A stretch of DNA of 33,830 nucleotides from a virus. Shown piece by piece: positions 1-7,118 of the stretch. The translations under genes were made by a program, and so were the position numbers. The stretch covers positions 1 to 33,830 of the IMG/VR virus record IMGVR_UViG_3300033144_005194, one strand, 5' to 3'. The notes under the pieces were generated by a model. The model saw nothing but the letters and a program-made list of their open reading frames with translations. It was not told the DNA's origin and searched no databases. Positions within the stretch are counted from its first letter, which is position 1, and each line of letters opens with the position of its first letter.

Positions 1-1
1 A

Positions 2-862
2 GGGGATAAAGCCTTAAGAAGTTTTGCAATTATCACCCACGGCATGGGTAACATGGTAGTTCAAACACTGATGCGGCAAAAATATGATCGAGGCCAAAAC
101 CCAATGGATGGGATAGCCTCCATTGTCTTCATCGCCCCCTATTTTCGCGGTTCACTTGATACGGTAGCCGCCACCTTGGTAGGGGAAGGGTTGTTCATGC
201 CTGACGATAAAATAACCAGGAAAGATGCCCGGACTATGCCGGGAGTCTTGGAGCTTTTGCCACACTATCAAGGAGCATCTGCATTTACAGATGGAGGTGA
301 ACACGACTACTACTTTTTCCCCCACTGGCAGGCAAATACACGCAGCAGTGGAGATTTTTTACAAAAGAGGTTTCACTCCGCTTTGGTGGTGGCTCACAAT
401 ACGGTTAGCCGAGGTCTATACAACCCTACCCACCTTCACCCTACTGATAAAAGGAAGATCCTTGTCTTGGCTGGGGGCGGTTTTTCCACCTGGCAAAGTA
501 TAGAGGTGGCAAGAGATCAGCCGATCAAGGGAAGCAATATCGCAAACTTCCAAGACGGGCTTAAAACCCTAGATGGAGATGGCCGGGTTCCTCTCGCTTC
601 TTCTTGTGCTTTAGCGTCGGAAGGTGTGGCCACTTTGAAAATAGAGGATCGGTACTTTTCCCGGCATCTTGACCACTGTCACCAGCTCCAGGATAAGCGG
701 TTTTTAAAGGTGGTGACTGGCTTCCTAGATGGGGTTGAAGTGAGTCATTTACCGGCCTTGGTGCCTGGAGGGGTGGTTACTCCAGTAAATGGCCTTGTTC
801 GTATTGAGGATCAGCAGACTAAATTGCCGTATTGGGAAACTGTGGATCATCCTGATGAGTAA
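2..862 (+). CDS. Alpha/beta hydrolase (LCAT/PGAP1-like), 5'-truncated, nucleophile Ser apparently replaced by Gly
   Basis: The frame is open to the left edge of the window, so the N-terminus is missing; the first ATG (44) falls inside the conserved core and is not taken as the start. The segment ITHGMGNMV occupies the place of the nucleophile elbow G/T-H-S-M-G-G of lipase-like alpha/beta hydrolases, but the serine position is glycine (codon GGC, one base from AGC). Downstream, LDGDGRVPLASS resembles the catalytic-Asp segment GDGTVP of the LCAT family, and HLDHCHQL is a plausible catalytic-His region. The other two triad residues therefore seem retained. The family assignment is from motif pattern only. 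The protein could be a catalytically dead lipase-like protein or one with altered chemistry. It overlaps the next gene by 8 nt. Confidence 0.55.
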   Translation, partial: GDKALRSFAIITHGMGNMVVQTLMRQKYDRGQNPMDGIASIVFIAPYFRGSLDTVAATLVGEGLFMPDDKITRKDARTMPGVLELLPHYQGASAFTDGGEHDYYFFPHWQANTRSSGDFLQKRFHSALVVAHNTVSRGLYNPTHLHPTDKRKILVLAGGGFSTWQSIEVARDQPIKGSNIANFQDGLKTLDGDGRVPLASSCALASEGVATLKIEDRYFSRHLDHCHQLQDKRFLKVVTGFLDGVEVSHLPALVPGGVVTPVNGLVRIEDQQTKLPYWETVDHPDE

Positions 863-1082
863 AGATGATCACAGAGTAACATACCAAACAAATGACCGTC
901 ACTCTTGCTTTGCTAATAAACGTGAATCAGATAGCTATCCCGATTTTGTATGCTATAGCGGACAAGGACCGTATAAGGGGGCGCTATTTTTTAATACTCC
1001 AGAAAGAGCCGTGGAAGTCAATTTTTGCCCTTTATGTGGCAAAGGCAGGGAATCACATGAACCGCCAAAGGATGAGAAATGA
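855..1082 (+). CDS. Small cysteine-containing protein with C-terminal CxxC knuckle
   Basis: 75-residue protein. The ATG at 855 was chosen because it overlaps the stop of the upstream hydrolase, as is typical for this operon; a longer reading from 789 would lie deep inside that gene. It carries an isolated Cys in DFVCYSG and a CPLCGK knuckle near the C-terminus, which together suggest a minimal zinc ribbon. No enzymatic domain is recognisable. The Shine-Dalgarno is weak, so translation probably depends on coupling to the upstream gene. Function unknown. Confidence 0.55.
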   Translation: MSKDDHRVTYQTNDRHSCFANKRESDSYPDFVCYSGQGPYKGALFFNTPERAVEVNFCPLCGKGRESHEPPKDEK

Positions 1083-1174
1083 ATGTCAATGAACTAAAAC
1101 AGCGATGCATTGAGGTTATTGGCCAATCAAAAGGCAGAAGGTGGGAGATACCATCCAGATACAGGAGAATTTGA
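1079..1174 (+). CDS. 31-residue hypothetical protein, possibly frameshifted
   Basis: The ATG overlaps the previous stop (ATGA) and sits 6 nt after an AAAGGA Shine-Dalgarno, so the start looks genuine. The reading frame stops at 1174, directly before the next ATG. The +1 frame from about 1131 reads KAEGGRYHPDTGEFEWTK and stops at 1187, which looks more protein-like than the in-frame end. Either the gene carries a frameshift (or sequencing error) near the AAAAGG at 1129-1134, or it is simply a short peptide. Confidence 0.35.
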   Translation: MNVNELKQRCIEVIGQSKGRRWEIPSRYRRI

Positions 1175-1393
1175 ATGGACAAAGTAACCACGAAAGACCA
1201 TAAGTGCCAGACGTGCGGAAAGAGGTTTCGCGACAATAACGCCCACTGGACCCACGCCAAAGACAAAAAACACAATCGGCCCAAGCGAGAACACAAGGAA
1301 GAGCCGAGTTATGCTGATTCGATGGTTGAGGCTGAAATGATGAGGGATGGAGGTCAACCAATGCCAGGGTGGATGGCTGATATGCTGCCTTGA
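1175..1393 (+). CDS. C2H2-type zinc-finger small protein
   Basis: 72 residues. Near the N-terminus the segment CQTCGKRF is followed by histidines in HWTHAKDKKH, a C2H2-like zinc-finger arrangement with a very basic stretch after it (KDKKHNRPKREHK). The C-terminal half is acidic and methionine-rich. An AGGAG Shine-Dalgarno precedes the ATG by 8 nt, and the ATG directly follows the upstream stop. A nucleic-acid-binding role is inferred from the finger and the basic tail; no specific family is recognised. Confidence 0.6.
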   Translation: MDKVTTKDHKCQTCGKRFRDNNAHWTHAKDKKHNRPKREHKEEPSYADSMVEAEMMRDGGQPMPGWMADMLP

Positions 1394-1467
1394 ATATAAG
1401 AGGGATGTCATGACCGGTAACCCCATTCATAAACCAAAACCTAAAACCATTCCTAGAAGATAACTGC

Positions 1468-1632
1468 ATGAAATGCAAGCTAGATTCTGACCTTTGCTCT
1501 GTCTGTTTTCGGGAAGCCGGGATTGTCAGGGGGTTATTTAGTCGGGCTCCGGTTAGGCAAAGGGCATGGGTGGTTGATGGGTATGGTAAGGGTTTTTGTC
1601 GCAGAATTAAGTTAAAGGAGAGTGAAAGGTGA
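1468..1632 (+). CDS. 54-residue zinc-knuckle-like protein
   Basis: Short gene beginning MKCKLDSDLCSVCFREAG, with three cysteines (CK, CSVC) in the first 13 residues and a fourth at GFCRR, which fits a compact zinc-binding fold. The C-terminal half is basic. Its TGA overlaps the GTG start of the next gene (GTGA), matching the overlap style of the operon. The start itself has only a poor Shine-Dalgarno, so confidence is moderate. No homologous family is recognised. Confidence 0.45.
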   Translation: MKCKLDSDLCSVCFREAGIVRGLFSRAPVRQRAWVVDGYGKGFCRRIKLKESER

Positions 1633-2153
1633 AATTGGTAAGAGAAGACACTGTAGGTATTAAGCACGCTAAAGAGTGGATCAAAGAAAGAAGCGATAGC
1701 TCTCATGGGGTGCCGCCCATAAAGTTGCCGACAATCAACAAGTCAACACATCGAACATATTGGAACCGTCAGACTTTATGGGCACCAGTGGGAGAGGTTC
1801 TTTATCTTGATAGGTTTGTGGAGTATAGAAGGGTGGAGATAACTAAAGTCCGCCGAGCTGGTGGCGGTTATCGCTTCATATTCCAATTCAAAGAATTTGA
1901 GCCTGGAGATTGGTTCCTTGAGCCTGATTATGATGTCTCTAGCCGTAGTAATGGCATGATGCGTAACGTGTGCCTAAAATGCACAGCATCAGGCGCTAAG
2001 GATGAATATTATAAATGCCCAACTTTTGGAAGAGAGTTCAGGATTATGGAGGGGAAGCAATCTGTTGATGACTTGGATAGAAAATGGGTCTATACAGAAG
2101 ATGGCCAGGCAATATGTGAAGAATATAGGGCGATTAAGGAGGGTGAAGGTTGA
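1629..2153 (+). CDS. Hypothetical protein, 174 aa
   Basis: Starts with GTG, preceded by AAAGGAG at a good distance, and overlaps the preceding gene by 4 nt. The N-terminus is mixed-charge. The middle is rich in aromatics and Arg (YLDRFVEYRRVEITKVRRAGGGYRFIFQF), suggesting beta-strands. A CLKC pair plus a later YKCP may bind a metal. The gene ends where the ATPase gene begins (4-nt overlap), so it is co-translated with it and may be a partner, but this is inference only. Confidence 0.6.
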   Translation: MKLVREDTVGIKHAKEWIKERSDSSHGVPPIKLPTINKSTHRTYWNRQTLWAPVGEVLYLDRFVEYRRVEITKVRRAGGGYRFIFQFKEFEPGDWFLEPDYDVSSRSNGMMRNVCLKCTASGAKDEYYKCPTFGREFRIMEGKQSVDDLDRKWVYTEDGQAICEEYRAIKEGEG

Positions 2154-3400
2154 TCATCTATTTCAAAGCAGAAAATTACCAGTCTATCAGGACAAAGCAA
2201 GGGCTGTCTTTTATTGCCTGGCCAGGTAAGACCCAAAAGATACCGGAAAACCTAATAGATACCGGTGATAAGGGCTTATTCACACTGAAATCACTAGGGC
2301 TATTTGGCTCTAATGGCGCTGGCAAATCCAATATGTTGCAGGCTTTGAGCTTCATGACGAACATGGTTCTAGACAGGAAGCAGCCAGGAACAAGTGAGTG
2401 GAGCGATAGTCAGGAGTTCCGGTTTGATCCTCATCTAAAAGGCAATCCGTCAAGGTTTGAGGTGATGTTTACCGCTCCTAATAAGAAAGGTGAGGTTTGC
2501 TATTACCGGTATGTAATCAAAGCGTTAAAGGGAGAGATTCACTTTGAAGAGCTAGAGGTATCGTCTTACTATGAAGGCCGTAAAAAGAAGATATTCACCC
2601 GGAAGGCTGGCGATAAAATAGAGATGGGTAATATTTTCAAAGGCAGGGTAAAGCACATCATCAAGCGGCTTACTCCTCTCACCCTGTTCTTGACTCAAGC
2701 CGGCCTAGAGGGTAGCCCCCAACTGTTACCGGCTTTCAACTGGTTTAGAAATAGTGTCAGGTTTTTTAACCAGTGCTCAACTAGAGATGTCAGCAATTCA
2801 TCATTGAATACTGTTCGCATGATGGAGCTGGATGACCGAGTACATAAATTCACAGAAAGGCTGTTGATGGCTGCTGATACCGGGATTATTGGACTGTCAG
2901 TTGATGTGGTAAGCGGTCGCAGCCTTATTCAACATCTGCCAGAAGGTGAACTGCAAAGCCTTTGCGGTGCGTTAAAGGGAGACTCAAACTACATCTCAAT
3001 CTACTGCAAACGTGAAGGAGGGGAAATTCGATGGTCGAAGGAAGGGGAAGGAACCCGCCGACTATTTGCGATGGCTGGCCACCTTTATACGGTCTTGAAT
3101 AATGGCGGGTTGATGGTGGTGGATGAGCTTGAGACTGGGTTACATCCTCATCTGGCTAAAGAGCTGGTTAAGATATTTCACCGCCAGGAAACGAACCCTC
3201 TAGGTGCTCAACTGATTTTTACCAGTCATGCCGCCGAGATGATGGACAGCCAGATGATGAGGCGAGATCAGGTGGTTTTTGTGAAGCAGGATAAGGTAGG
3301 GGCTTCAATTTATGGCCCGCTTAAAGGTAGTGGTAGCCCTGTAACTCACTTTCGTAAGCAGAATAATTCTAAGGCAGAGCTGATGGTAATGGGAGAGTAA
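2150..3400 (+). CDS. AAA-family ATPase, OLD/RloA-like (AAA_15/AAA_21 type)
   Basis: 416 residues starting with TTG behind a strong AAGGAGGGTGAAGG Shine-Dalgarno. The N-terminus IIYFKAENYQSI is the first strand typical of OLD-type SMC-like ATPases. Walker A is GSNGAGKS (53-60), Walker B LMVVDE (321-326) followed by the D-loop-like ETGLHPHL, and the switch histidine is in FTSHAAEMMD (His360). The protein ends about 55 residues after this, so there is no C-terminal TOPRIM nuclease as in true OLD proteins. Such stand-alone ATPases are often subunits of two-gene defence systems (RloAB, AbiL-like, known families). Here the next genes are a zinc ribbon and an unknown protein, and no RloB-like gene is recognised. 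Confidence 0.85.
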   Translation: MIIYFKAENYQSIRTKQGLSFIAWPGKTQKIPENLIDTGDKGLFTLKSLGLFGSNGAGKSNMLQALSFMTNMVLDRKQPGTSEWSDSQEFRFDPHLKGNPSRFEVMFTAPNKKGEVCYYRYVIKALKGEIHFEELEVSSYYEGRKKKIFTRKAGDKIEMGNIFKGRVKHIIKRLTPLTLFLTQAGLEGSPQLLPAFNWFRNSVRFFNQCSTRDVSNSSLNTVRMMELDDRVHKFTERLLMAADTGIIGLSVDVVSGRSLIQHLPEGELQSLCGALKGDSNYISIYCKREGGEIRWSKEGEGTRRLFAMAGHLYTVLNNGGLMVVDELETGLHPHLAKELVKIFHRQETNPLGAQLIFTSHAAEMMDSQMMRRDQVVFVKQDKVGASIYGPLKGSGSPVTHFRKQNNSKAELMVMGE

Positions 3401-3402
3401 TA

Positions 3403-3582
3403 ATGGCATTAATGAATTCGCACGCGACATGCACAGTGTGCGGTCAACTGGTTACTAGGGACATGTGGGCCGCCAAGCCTCTTGCAGAACACGGGATTGG
3501 CGGAAGCTACCAATATACAGAATGCAAAAAGTGTGCTGACGCACCAAGGGAGAGTAGAAATGGCAATATCAGTATCAGGTAG
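3403..3582 (+). CDS. 59-residue zinc-ribbon protein
   Basis: Two cysteine pairs, CTVC and CKKC, about 31 residues apart form a classic zinc-ribbon spacing. A GGGAG Shine-Dalgarno lies 7 nt before the ATG, which starts two bases after the ATPase stop. The 3' end overlaps the next gene by 23 nt in another frame. It is placed directly behind the ATPase and probably translated with it. Function unknown. Confidence 0.6.
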   Translation: MALMNSHATCTVCGQLVTRDMWAAKPLAEHGIGGSYQYTECKKCADAPRESRNGNISIR

Positions 3583-4057
3583 CGTGTTCCATCAGTGTGC
3601 AAGGAGAGTTCTGGAAGTGCTTAGGAGGAAAGGGGCAAATGGGGCTGTAACAACATCAAATGTGAGGATCAGTTACAGGACTTATGAGTTAGAAGTTGAT
3701 GAGTTTACTGTTAAAATTAATGATGAGTTAGTTATCCAAAATCCATCTAAGTTCAATTTATGGGAAGGGATAAACGGTACTACACCATTAAGCCCATCGC
3801 TTAAAAGGACGTGGTTGTTATTGCTAACTGAAATACCATACATGGAGGTTGAGCAGGGCATTGATGTTGGGATAGATAGCCCAATGGTTGAGCCCGAAGT
3901 GCCGCAAGGTAAAGCGCCATTTGCCAGGATGACAGTGAAGAATTTTGACAACCGTCCATTTGTTCTTGGAAAGACTTCATTAAATTCATCTAATATAGAG
4001 GTAGAAATACAAAACATCTCCTGGCCATCAACCGGCCCATCTGCCCTTGTAAAATAA
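3560..4057 (+). CDS. Hypothetical protein, 165 aa
   Basis: The ATG at 3560 has an AAGGGAGAG Shine-Dalgarno; an upstream ATG at 3482 in the same frame lies inside the zinc-ribbon gene and has no ribosome site. The sequence is beta-rich (VRISYRTYELEVDEFTVKINDELVIQ, then a proline-rich middle and FARMTVKNFDNRPF). No motif of a known family is visible. It is the last gene before a 93-nt gap with a promoter candidate, so it may close the first transcription unit. Confidence 0.6.
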   Translation: MAISVSGSVFHQCARRVLEVLRRKGANGAVTTSNVRISYRTYELEVDEFTVKINDELVIQNPSKFNLWEGINGTTPLSPSLKRTWLLLLTEIPYMEVEQGIDVGIDSPMVEPEVPQGKAPFARMTVKNFDNRPFVLGKTSLNSSNIEVEIQNISWPSTGPSALVK

Positions 4058-4081
4058 ATTGCACTGCCTTGTATAATCCTG

Positions 4082-4110
4082 TTGACAGGGTGGAGAGAGT
4101 AGGTTAGAGT
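4082..4110 (+). promoter_or_regulatory. Sigma70-type promoter candidate
   Basis: A perfect -35 box TTGACA (4082-4087) is followed after 17 nt by TAGAGT (4105-4110; four of six consensus positions). It lies in the only sizeable gap (4058-4150) of the left operon, 41 nt upstream of a gene with a strong Shine-Dalgarno. A consensus TATAAT at 4072-4077 lacks a well-spaced -35 box. Confidence 0.5.
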
Positions 4111-4150
4111 TAGGTTGTTGAATAACAGCTACTAACTAAAGGAGGTTAGT

Positions 4151-4372
4151 ATGTGCTCCAAACTGATAGAAGAATTTAAACTTGCTGATAAGATCGGCTT
4201 CATAAAAGGTATAAACAGGCAAGAGGCAAGGTCAAGGATCCACGATGCAAGACGAAGAATTGGCATTCTCTCCGATTCTGTAGACGGAACTCCGAAAGCA
4301 ATCCAGGAAGCTAAAAATCAGGAGTGCAAGGAGTTAGGTGTTGATAAGAGTCACGCTGATACTATTTATTAG
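4151..4372 (+). CDS. Hypothetical protein, 73 aa
   Basis: First gene after the promoter candidate, with an AAAGGAGG Shine-Dalgarno 6 nt before the ATG. The predicted protein is charged and mostly helical, with an Arg-rich stretch (RQEARSRIHDARRRIG). No domain is recognised. It is small, soluble and lacks a signal peptide. Confidence 0.6.
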   Translation: MCSKLIEEFKLADKIGFIKGINRQEARSRIHDARRRIGILSDSVDGTPKAIQEAKNQECKELGVDKSHADTIY

Positions 4373-4381
4373 GGGAGAATC

Positions 4382-4603
4382 ATGGCAAAGAAAGATAAGA
4401 GAGCACGCAAACTTTTAATGGCAGTAATGGCCAGCAAGAAATGCCATCCAGATGAAGCCGCACGCCTGATACAGTCTATCAGGAGAACGCTTGACACTTT
4501 GGGAGAGTCCGAAATTTACACCGTAGGGCTTATGAATGTGGCCAAAGTGGTGGCGGTCTGCAAGCTCGGGGTTCATCCGAAGTTTATTAAGTGGATTAAC
4601 TAA
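4382..4603 (+). CDS. Hypothetical protein, 73 aa
   Basis: Begins with the basic segment MAKKDKRARKLLM, followed by predicted amphipathic helices (CHPDEAARLIQSIRRTLDTL). A GGGGAG Shine-Dalgarno precedes the ATG. The TAA overlaps the next ATG (TAATG). No recognised family; the basic N-terminus would suit nucleic-acid binding, but that is a guess. Confidence 0.6.
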   Translation: MAKKDKRARKLLMAVMASKKCHPDEAARLIQSIRRTLDTLGESEIYTVGLMNVAKVVAVCKLGVHPKFIKWIN

Positions 4604-4905
4604 TGTGCCGATATCAGTTGACATACGACTACACCAACAGCGATCCGAGAGAGGTTTTTGCAGTCGAGGAGACCATGGAAGATGCCTTGGAAGTGGCAAC
4701 CGATGACTCGGCGGATAAAGGAGGATATTGCTGTATTTTCGATAGGTCAACAGGGGAGAAAAAGGCTATGGTCCATGGGGTTACTCAAATCATGGATGAT
4801 GATCAAATAAATATAAGGTTGGCCCCGGAGGATTTGGAAGATCTTTTTCTTAATGCTGCTATGACCAACACGAACAAGAGAGCAGTTAGGGAGTTACCTT
4901 TTTAA
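4603..4905 (+). CDS. Hypothetical acidic protein, 100 aa
   Basis: Start is fixed by the TAATG overlap with the preceding gene. The N-terminal half (YQLTYDYTNSDPREVFAVEETMEDALEVA, then GGYCCIFDRSTGEKKA) looks like a small alpha/beta fold. The C-terminal half is acidic (PEDLEDLFLNAAM). The protein is strongly acidic overall, a feature of some host-interaction phage proteins, but no family is recognised. Confidence 0.6.
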   Translation: MCRYQLTYDYTNSDPREVFAVEETMEDALEVATDDSADKGGYCCIFDRSTGEKKAMVHGVTQIMDDDQINIRLAPEDLEDLFLNAAMTNTNKRAVRELPF

Positions 4906-4930
4906 ACGGAAATTGAAATAGGGGAAAACT

Positions 4931-5590
4931 ATGGAGATGGAAAAGATAGCGTTGTTGCGATTCGTGATGGTAGAGATAGATAGAAATTGCACCAATCAAC
5001 ATCCTGATAGTAGGCGCGCCATCTATCCCGGATCTTGGAATAACTCCACATATCGGGATAAGTTAAAAATTCTTGACAAAAACGGTCTACTAAAGATGTC
5101 AACAGAGAGGCATTGCTCTATTGAAGACACCCACCTAGACTGGATCAGGATAGAGCAGCTAGAGGAAGAGTCCAAGAAACTGGATCAAGTCCCACCAGAA
5201 AAGAAGCTGCTAACAGACTGCCCGCAAGACTGTGAAGGCCCGATCTTTGCCAAAGAGGGGGCTGGCAACCCGGATTTGATGCCGTCAAAGTGTGCTGGTT
5301 GTAATGGTATGCACTACCCGACCGAAGACAGCGGCGGTTACGATACTGCCAAGATGGTGGGCTTGAGAGCATTAGCTTATGAAGCCCAAAGTCTTATGGT
5401 TGAGCTTAAAGTAAACCGTGGAAGACTATGGGATGTCAAAACTCCCAGAATGGAGCATATCATAAAGGAGTTAGGTCTTGGTGAGTGCCTTAGAATTGAT
5501 GCGGGAAGGTCGGGAAGTGGAGGGATAACCATGATTGATTGGGGCAAGATTAATTTTGGATGGACAGGAGAGAAGAAAGATGGCCAATAG
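4931..5590 (+). CDS. Hypothetical protein, 219 aa, with cysteine cluster
   Basis: ATG preceded by AGGGGAAAAC. The N-terminal 55 residues resemble a small helical region ending in LKILDKNGLLK, possibly winged-helix-like. Residues about 95-130 contain four cysteines (CPQDC and CAGC) that could bind zinc. The C-terminus is rich in Gly and Trp. The 3' end overlaps the next gene by 11 nt. No family is recognised. Confidence 0.6.
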   Translation: MEMEKIALLRFVMVEIDRNCTNQHPDSRRAIYPGSWNNSTYRDKLKILDKNGLLKMSTERHCSIEDTHLDWIRIEQLEEESKKLDQVPPEKKLLTDCPQDCEGPIFAKEGAGNPDLMPSKCAGCNGMHYPTEDSGGYDTAKMVGLRALAYEAQSLMVELKVNRGRLWDVKTPRMEHIIKELGLGECLRIDAGRSGSGGITMIDWGKINFGWTGEKKDGQ

Positions 5591-5870
5591 AAAGATAATC
5601 GAATGCACAAAATGTTCCGGCACTGGGGTAGGGTTTTCTCCAGGTTATAGTGAGCCACCGGACCCATGCCAACATTGTCAAAGTGCGGGCAAGGTCTATG
5701 AAAATACTTTACTCCCCGCTTTTCATGACGATGTAGAGTGTCCAGATTGCGACGGCACAGGCAAGGAAAGCAAACCCTCATACCGAGGACCGCCATCACT
5801 TTGCCTGACTTGCAACGGTCAAGGTGTGGTTGAGATGCATGAAACTGATTGCCGGGATTTAGCATCATGA
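5580..5870 (+). CDS. DnaJ-type zinc-finger mini-protein with four CxxC repeats
   Basis: 96 residues. The ATG at 5580 is chosen because AGGAG lies 9 nt upstream; an in-frame ATG at 5535 is inside the previous gene. Four CxxC motifs follow in order: CTKCSGTG, CQHCQSAG, CPDCDGTG and CLTCNGQG. This is the CxxCxGxG repeat signature and number of the DnaJ cysteine-rich domain, which binds two zinc ions. There is no J domain and no client-binding domain, so the gene encodes essentially only the zinc-finger module. It heads a run of three such genes. Role unknown; a scaffold or chaperone-interaction role is inference. Confidence 0.7.
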   Translation: MANRKIIECTKCSGTGVGFSPGYSEPPDPCQHCQSAGKVYENTLLPAFHDDVECPDCDGTGKESKPSYRGPPSLCLTCNGQGVVEMHETDCRDLAS

Positions 5871-6091
5871 ATAATAATAAAACGATTAATGACAAGGAAT
5901 TTGTGGATTGCCCTTTCTGTTCGGGAAGTGGCGAAACTGAATATGGAAAAGAAATATGTCACCACTGCCACGGAAGAGGGGAGATTGACGTAAAAGAATA
6001 TAGCTCTAATGAGCAACGTAATGGAAGCTTCCTTAGCAGTAGAGGTGATGATAGTAAGCTGACTAAGACTCTTATGGCTTTTGGATTATGA
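5867..6091 (+). CDS. DnaJ-type zinc-finger mini-protein with two CxxC repeats
   Basis: 74 residues. The start at 5867 forms an ATGA overlap with the upstream stop. CPFCSGSG and CHHCHGRG give two CxxCxGxG repeats, half of a DnaJ zinc-finger domain and enough for one zinc ion. The C-terminal half is serine-rich and basic. It is the second of three consecutive genes with this motif, so it may have arisen by local duplication of the neighbour. Confidence 0.65.
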   Translation: MNNNKTINDKEFVDCPFCSGSGETEYGKEICHHCHGRGEIDVKEYSSNEQRNGSFLSSRGDDSKLTKTLMAFGL

Positions 6092-6273
6092 AAAAAGTAA
6101 AAGGCCAGTGTGGGCAATGCCAAGGTAGAGGTCAGGTTTTCCAAATGAAAGGGTTAGATCTTGACGTTGCTCCTTGCGGTAGATGCTGGGGGAGTGGATC
6201 GACTAACGAGAGCGCTATAGCTAAGGCAAGGGAAGCGATGTTTGTTGAAGAAGGTTTAGAGGTGCCAGAATGA
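6088..6273 (+). CDS. DnaJ-type zinc-finger mini-protein with two CxxC repeats
   Basis: 61 residues, starting in an ATGA overlap with the previous gene. CGQCQGRG and CGRCWGSG are the two CxxCxGxG repeats, separated by about 18 residues. A short acidic helix follows (AIAKAREAMFVEEGLEVPE). It overlaps the RecE-like nuclease gene by 4 nt. Third member of the zinc-finger trio. Confidence 0.65.
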   Translation: MKKVKGQCGQCQGRGQVFQMKGLDLDVAPCGRCWGSGSTNESAIAKAREAMFVEEGLEVPE

Positions 6274-7118
6274 AACCAGGAATCTACGAAAACATAAGCA
6301 ACGACGATTATCACACCAAATACCTTGCCTGGATGTCATCAACCGGATTAAGGAAGTTTGACCGGTCGCCAGCCCACTTCAAGCACTACCAGGATACACC
6401 GCAAAGTAGAGGGACCAAAGCTCTAATATTTGGTGACGCATACCACAAGTACCTCTTGGAGCCTGATATATTTGATGATCATTTTGCAGTAAAGCCTGGC
6501 TACAACAAGACCCTAAAAGGAAATAGGGAAAAATGGGCAAAATTCAAGATTGATCACCATGGCAAGCCAATGATTGACGAAGGCGAGATGGCAGCTATTA
6601 GGGCAATGAAGCAGTCAATCATGGATGAACCAGGGGCAAAATGGGTTCTTGATGTTGATCATAAGGTTGAGCAAACGATAATTTGGAAGGATCGGGAAAC
6701 AGGGGTTAAATGCCGGTGTCGTCCAGATATGCTATTCAGTGACTATGGCGCACCGGCTTTTGTGGATGTCAAAACGTCAATGTGTGCAGACCCTAGAGAT
6801 TTTCCAAGGGTGATACTGAATTACGGCTACCACATCCAGTTGGCATTCTATCGCCGAGGCATATCTTTTATCACTGGCAAACCTTTGGAGGCTATTGATG
6901 TTTATATCTTGGCAGTTGAGAAATCGGCCCCATTTCTGCCAGCTCTGATGAAAGTCAGGGAAGACGCTCTCCAGGAAGGGGATGAAATTTGTGGGAAAGT
7001 GTTGGGAGATTACAAGGCAAGTCTTAATATGGACTATTGGCCAGGATACCAAAAGGGTAAAGAAATAATGAGTGTAACTTTGCCTCCATACGGATTCAGG
7101 GAGATGGATTTTGTTTAA
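6270..7118 (+). CDS. RecE/exonuclease VIII-like PD-(D/E)XK nuclease
   Basis: 282 residues. The N-terminal GIYENISNDDYH and the segment SSTGLRKFDRSPAHFKHY are typical of the RecE C-terminal/DUF3799 nuclease family, as is GDAYHKYLLEPDIF (55-68). The nuclease core is visible as Glu134 (KVEQTIIW), Asp153 in CRCRPDM and Asp166-x-Lys168 in FVDVKTS, followed by the NYGYHIQLAFY helix that pairs with the active site. Length fits stand-alone phage versions. Such 5'-3' dsDNA exonucleases make 3' single-stranded tails for annealing. The next gene encodes a Sak4-type ATPase, giving a recombination pair. Confidence 0.85.
   Translation: MKPGIYENISNDDYHTKYLAWMSSTGLRKFDRSPAHFKHYQDTPQSRGTKALIFGDAYHKYLLEPDIFDDHFAVKPGYNKTLKGNREKWAKFKIDHHGKPMIDEGEMAAIRAMKQSIMDEPGAKWVLDVDHKVEQTIIWKDRETGVKCRCRPDMLFSDYGAPAFVDVKTSMCADPRDFPRVILNYGYHIQLAFYRRGISFITGKPLEAIDVYILAVEKSAPFLPALMKVREDALQEGDEICGKVLGDYKASLNMDYWPGYQKGKEIMSVTLPPYGFREMDFV

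Noticed and set aside
1410-1463. 17-residue frame starting with ATG behind AGAGGG
   Set aside because: Too short and without recognisable features; not reported as a gene.
1116-1706. Minus-strand 196-aa open frame
   Set aside because: Lies antisense to four plus-strand genes with good ribosome sites; composition is Ser/Leu/Phe-rich without a motif.
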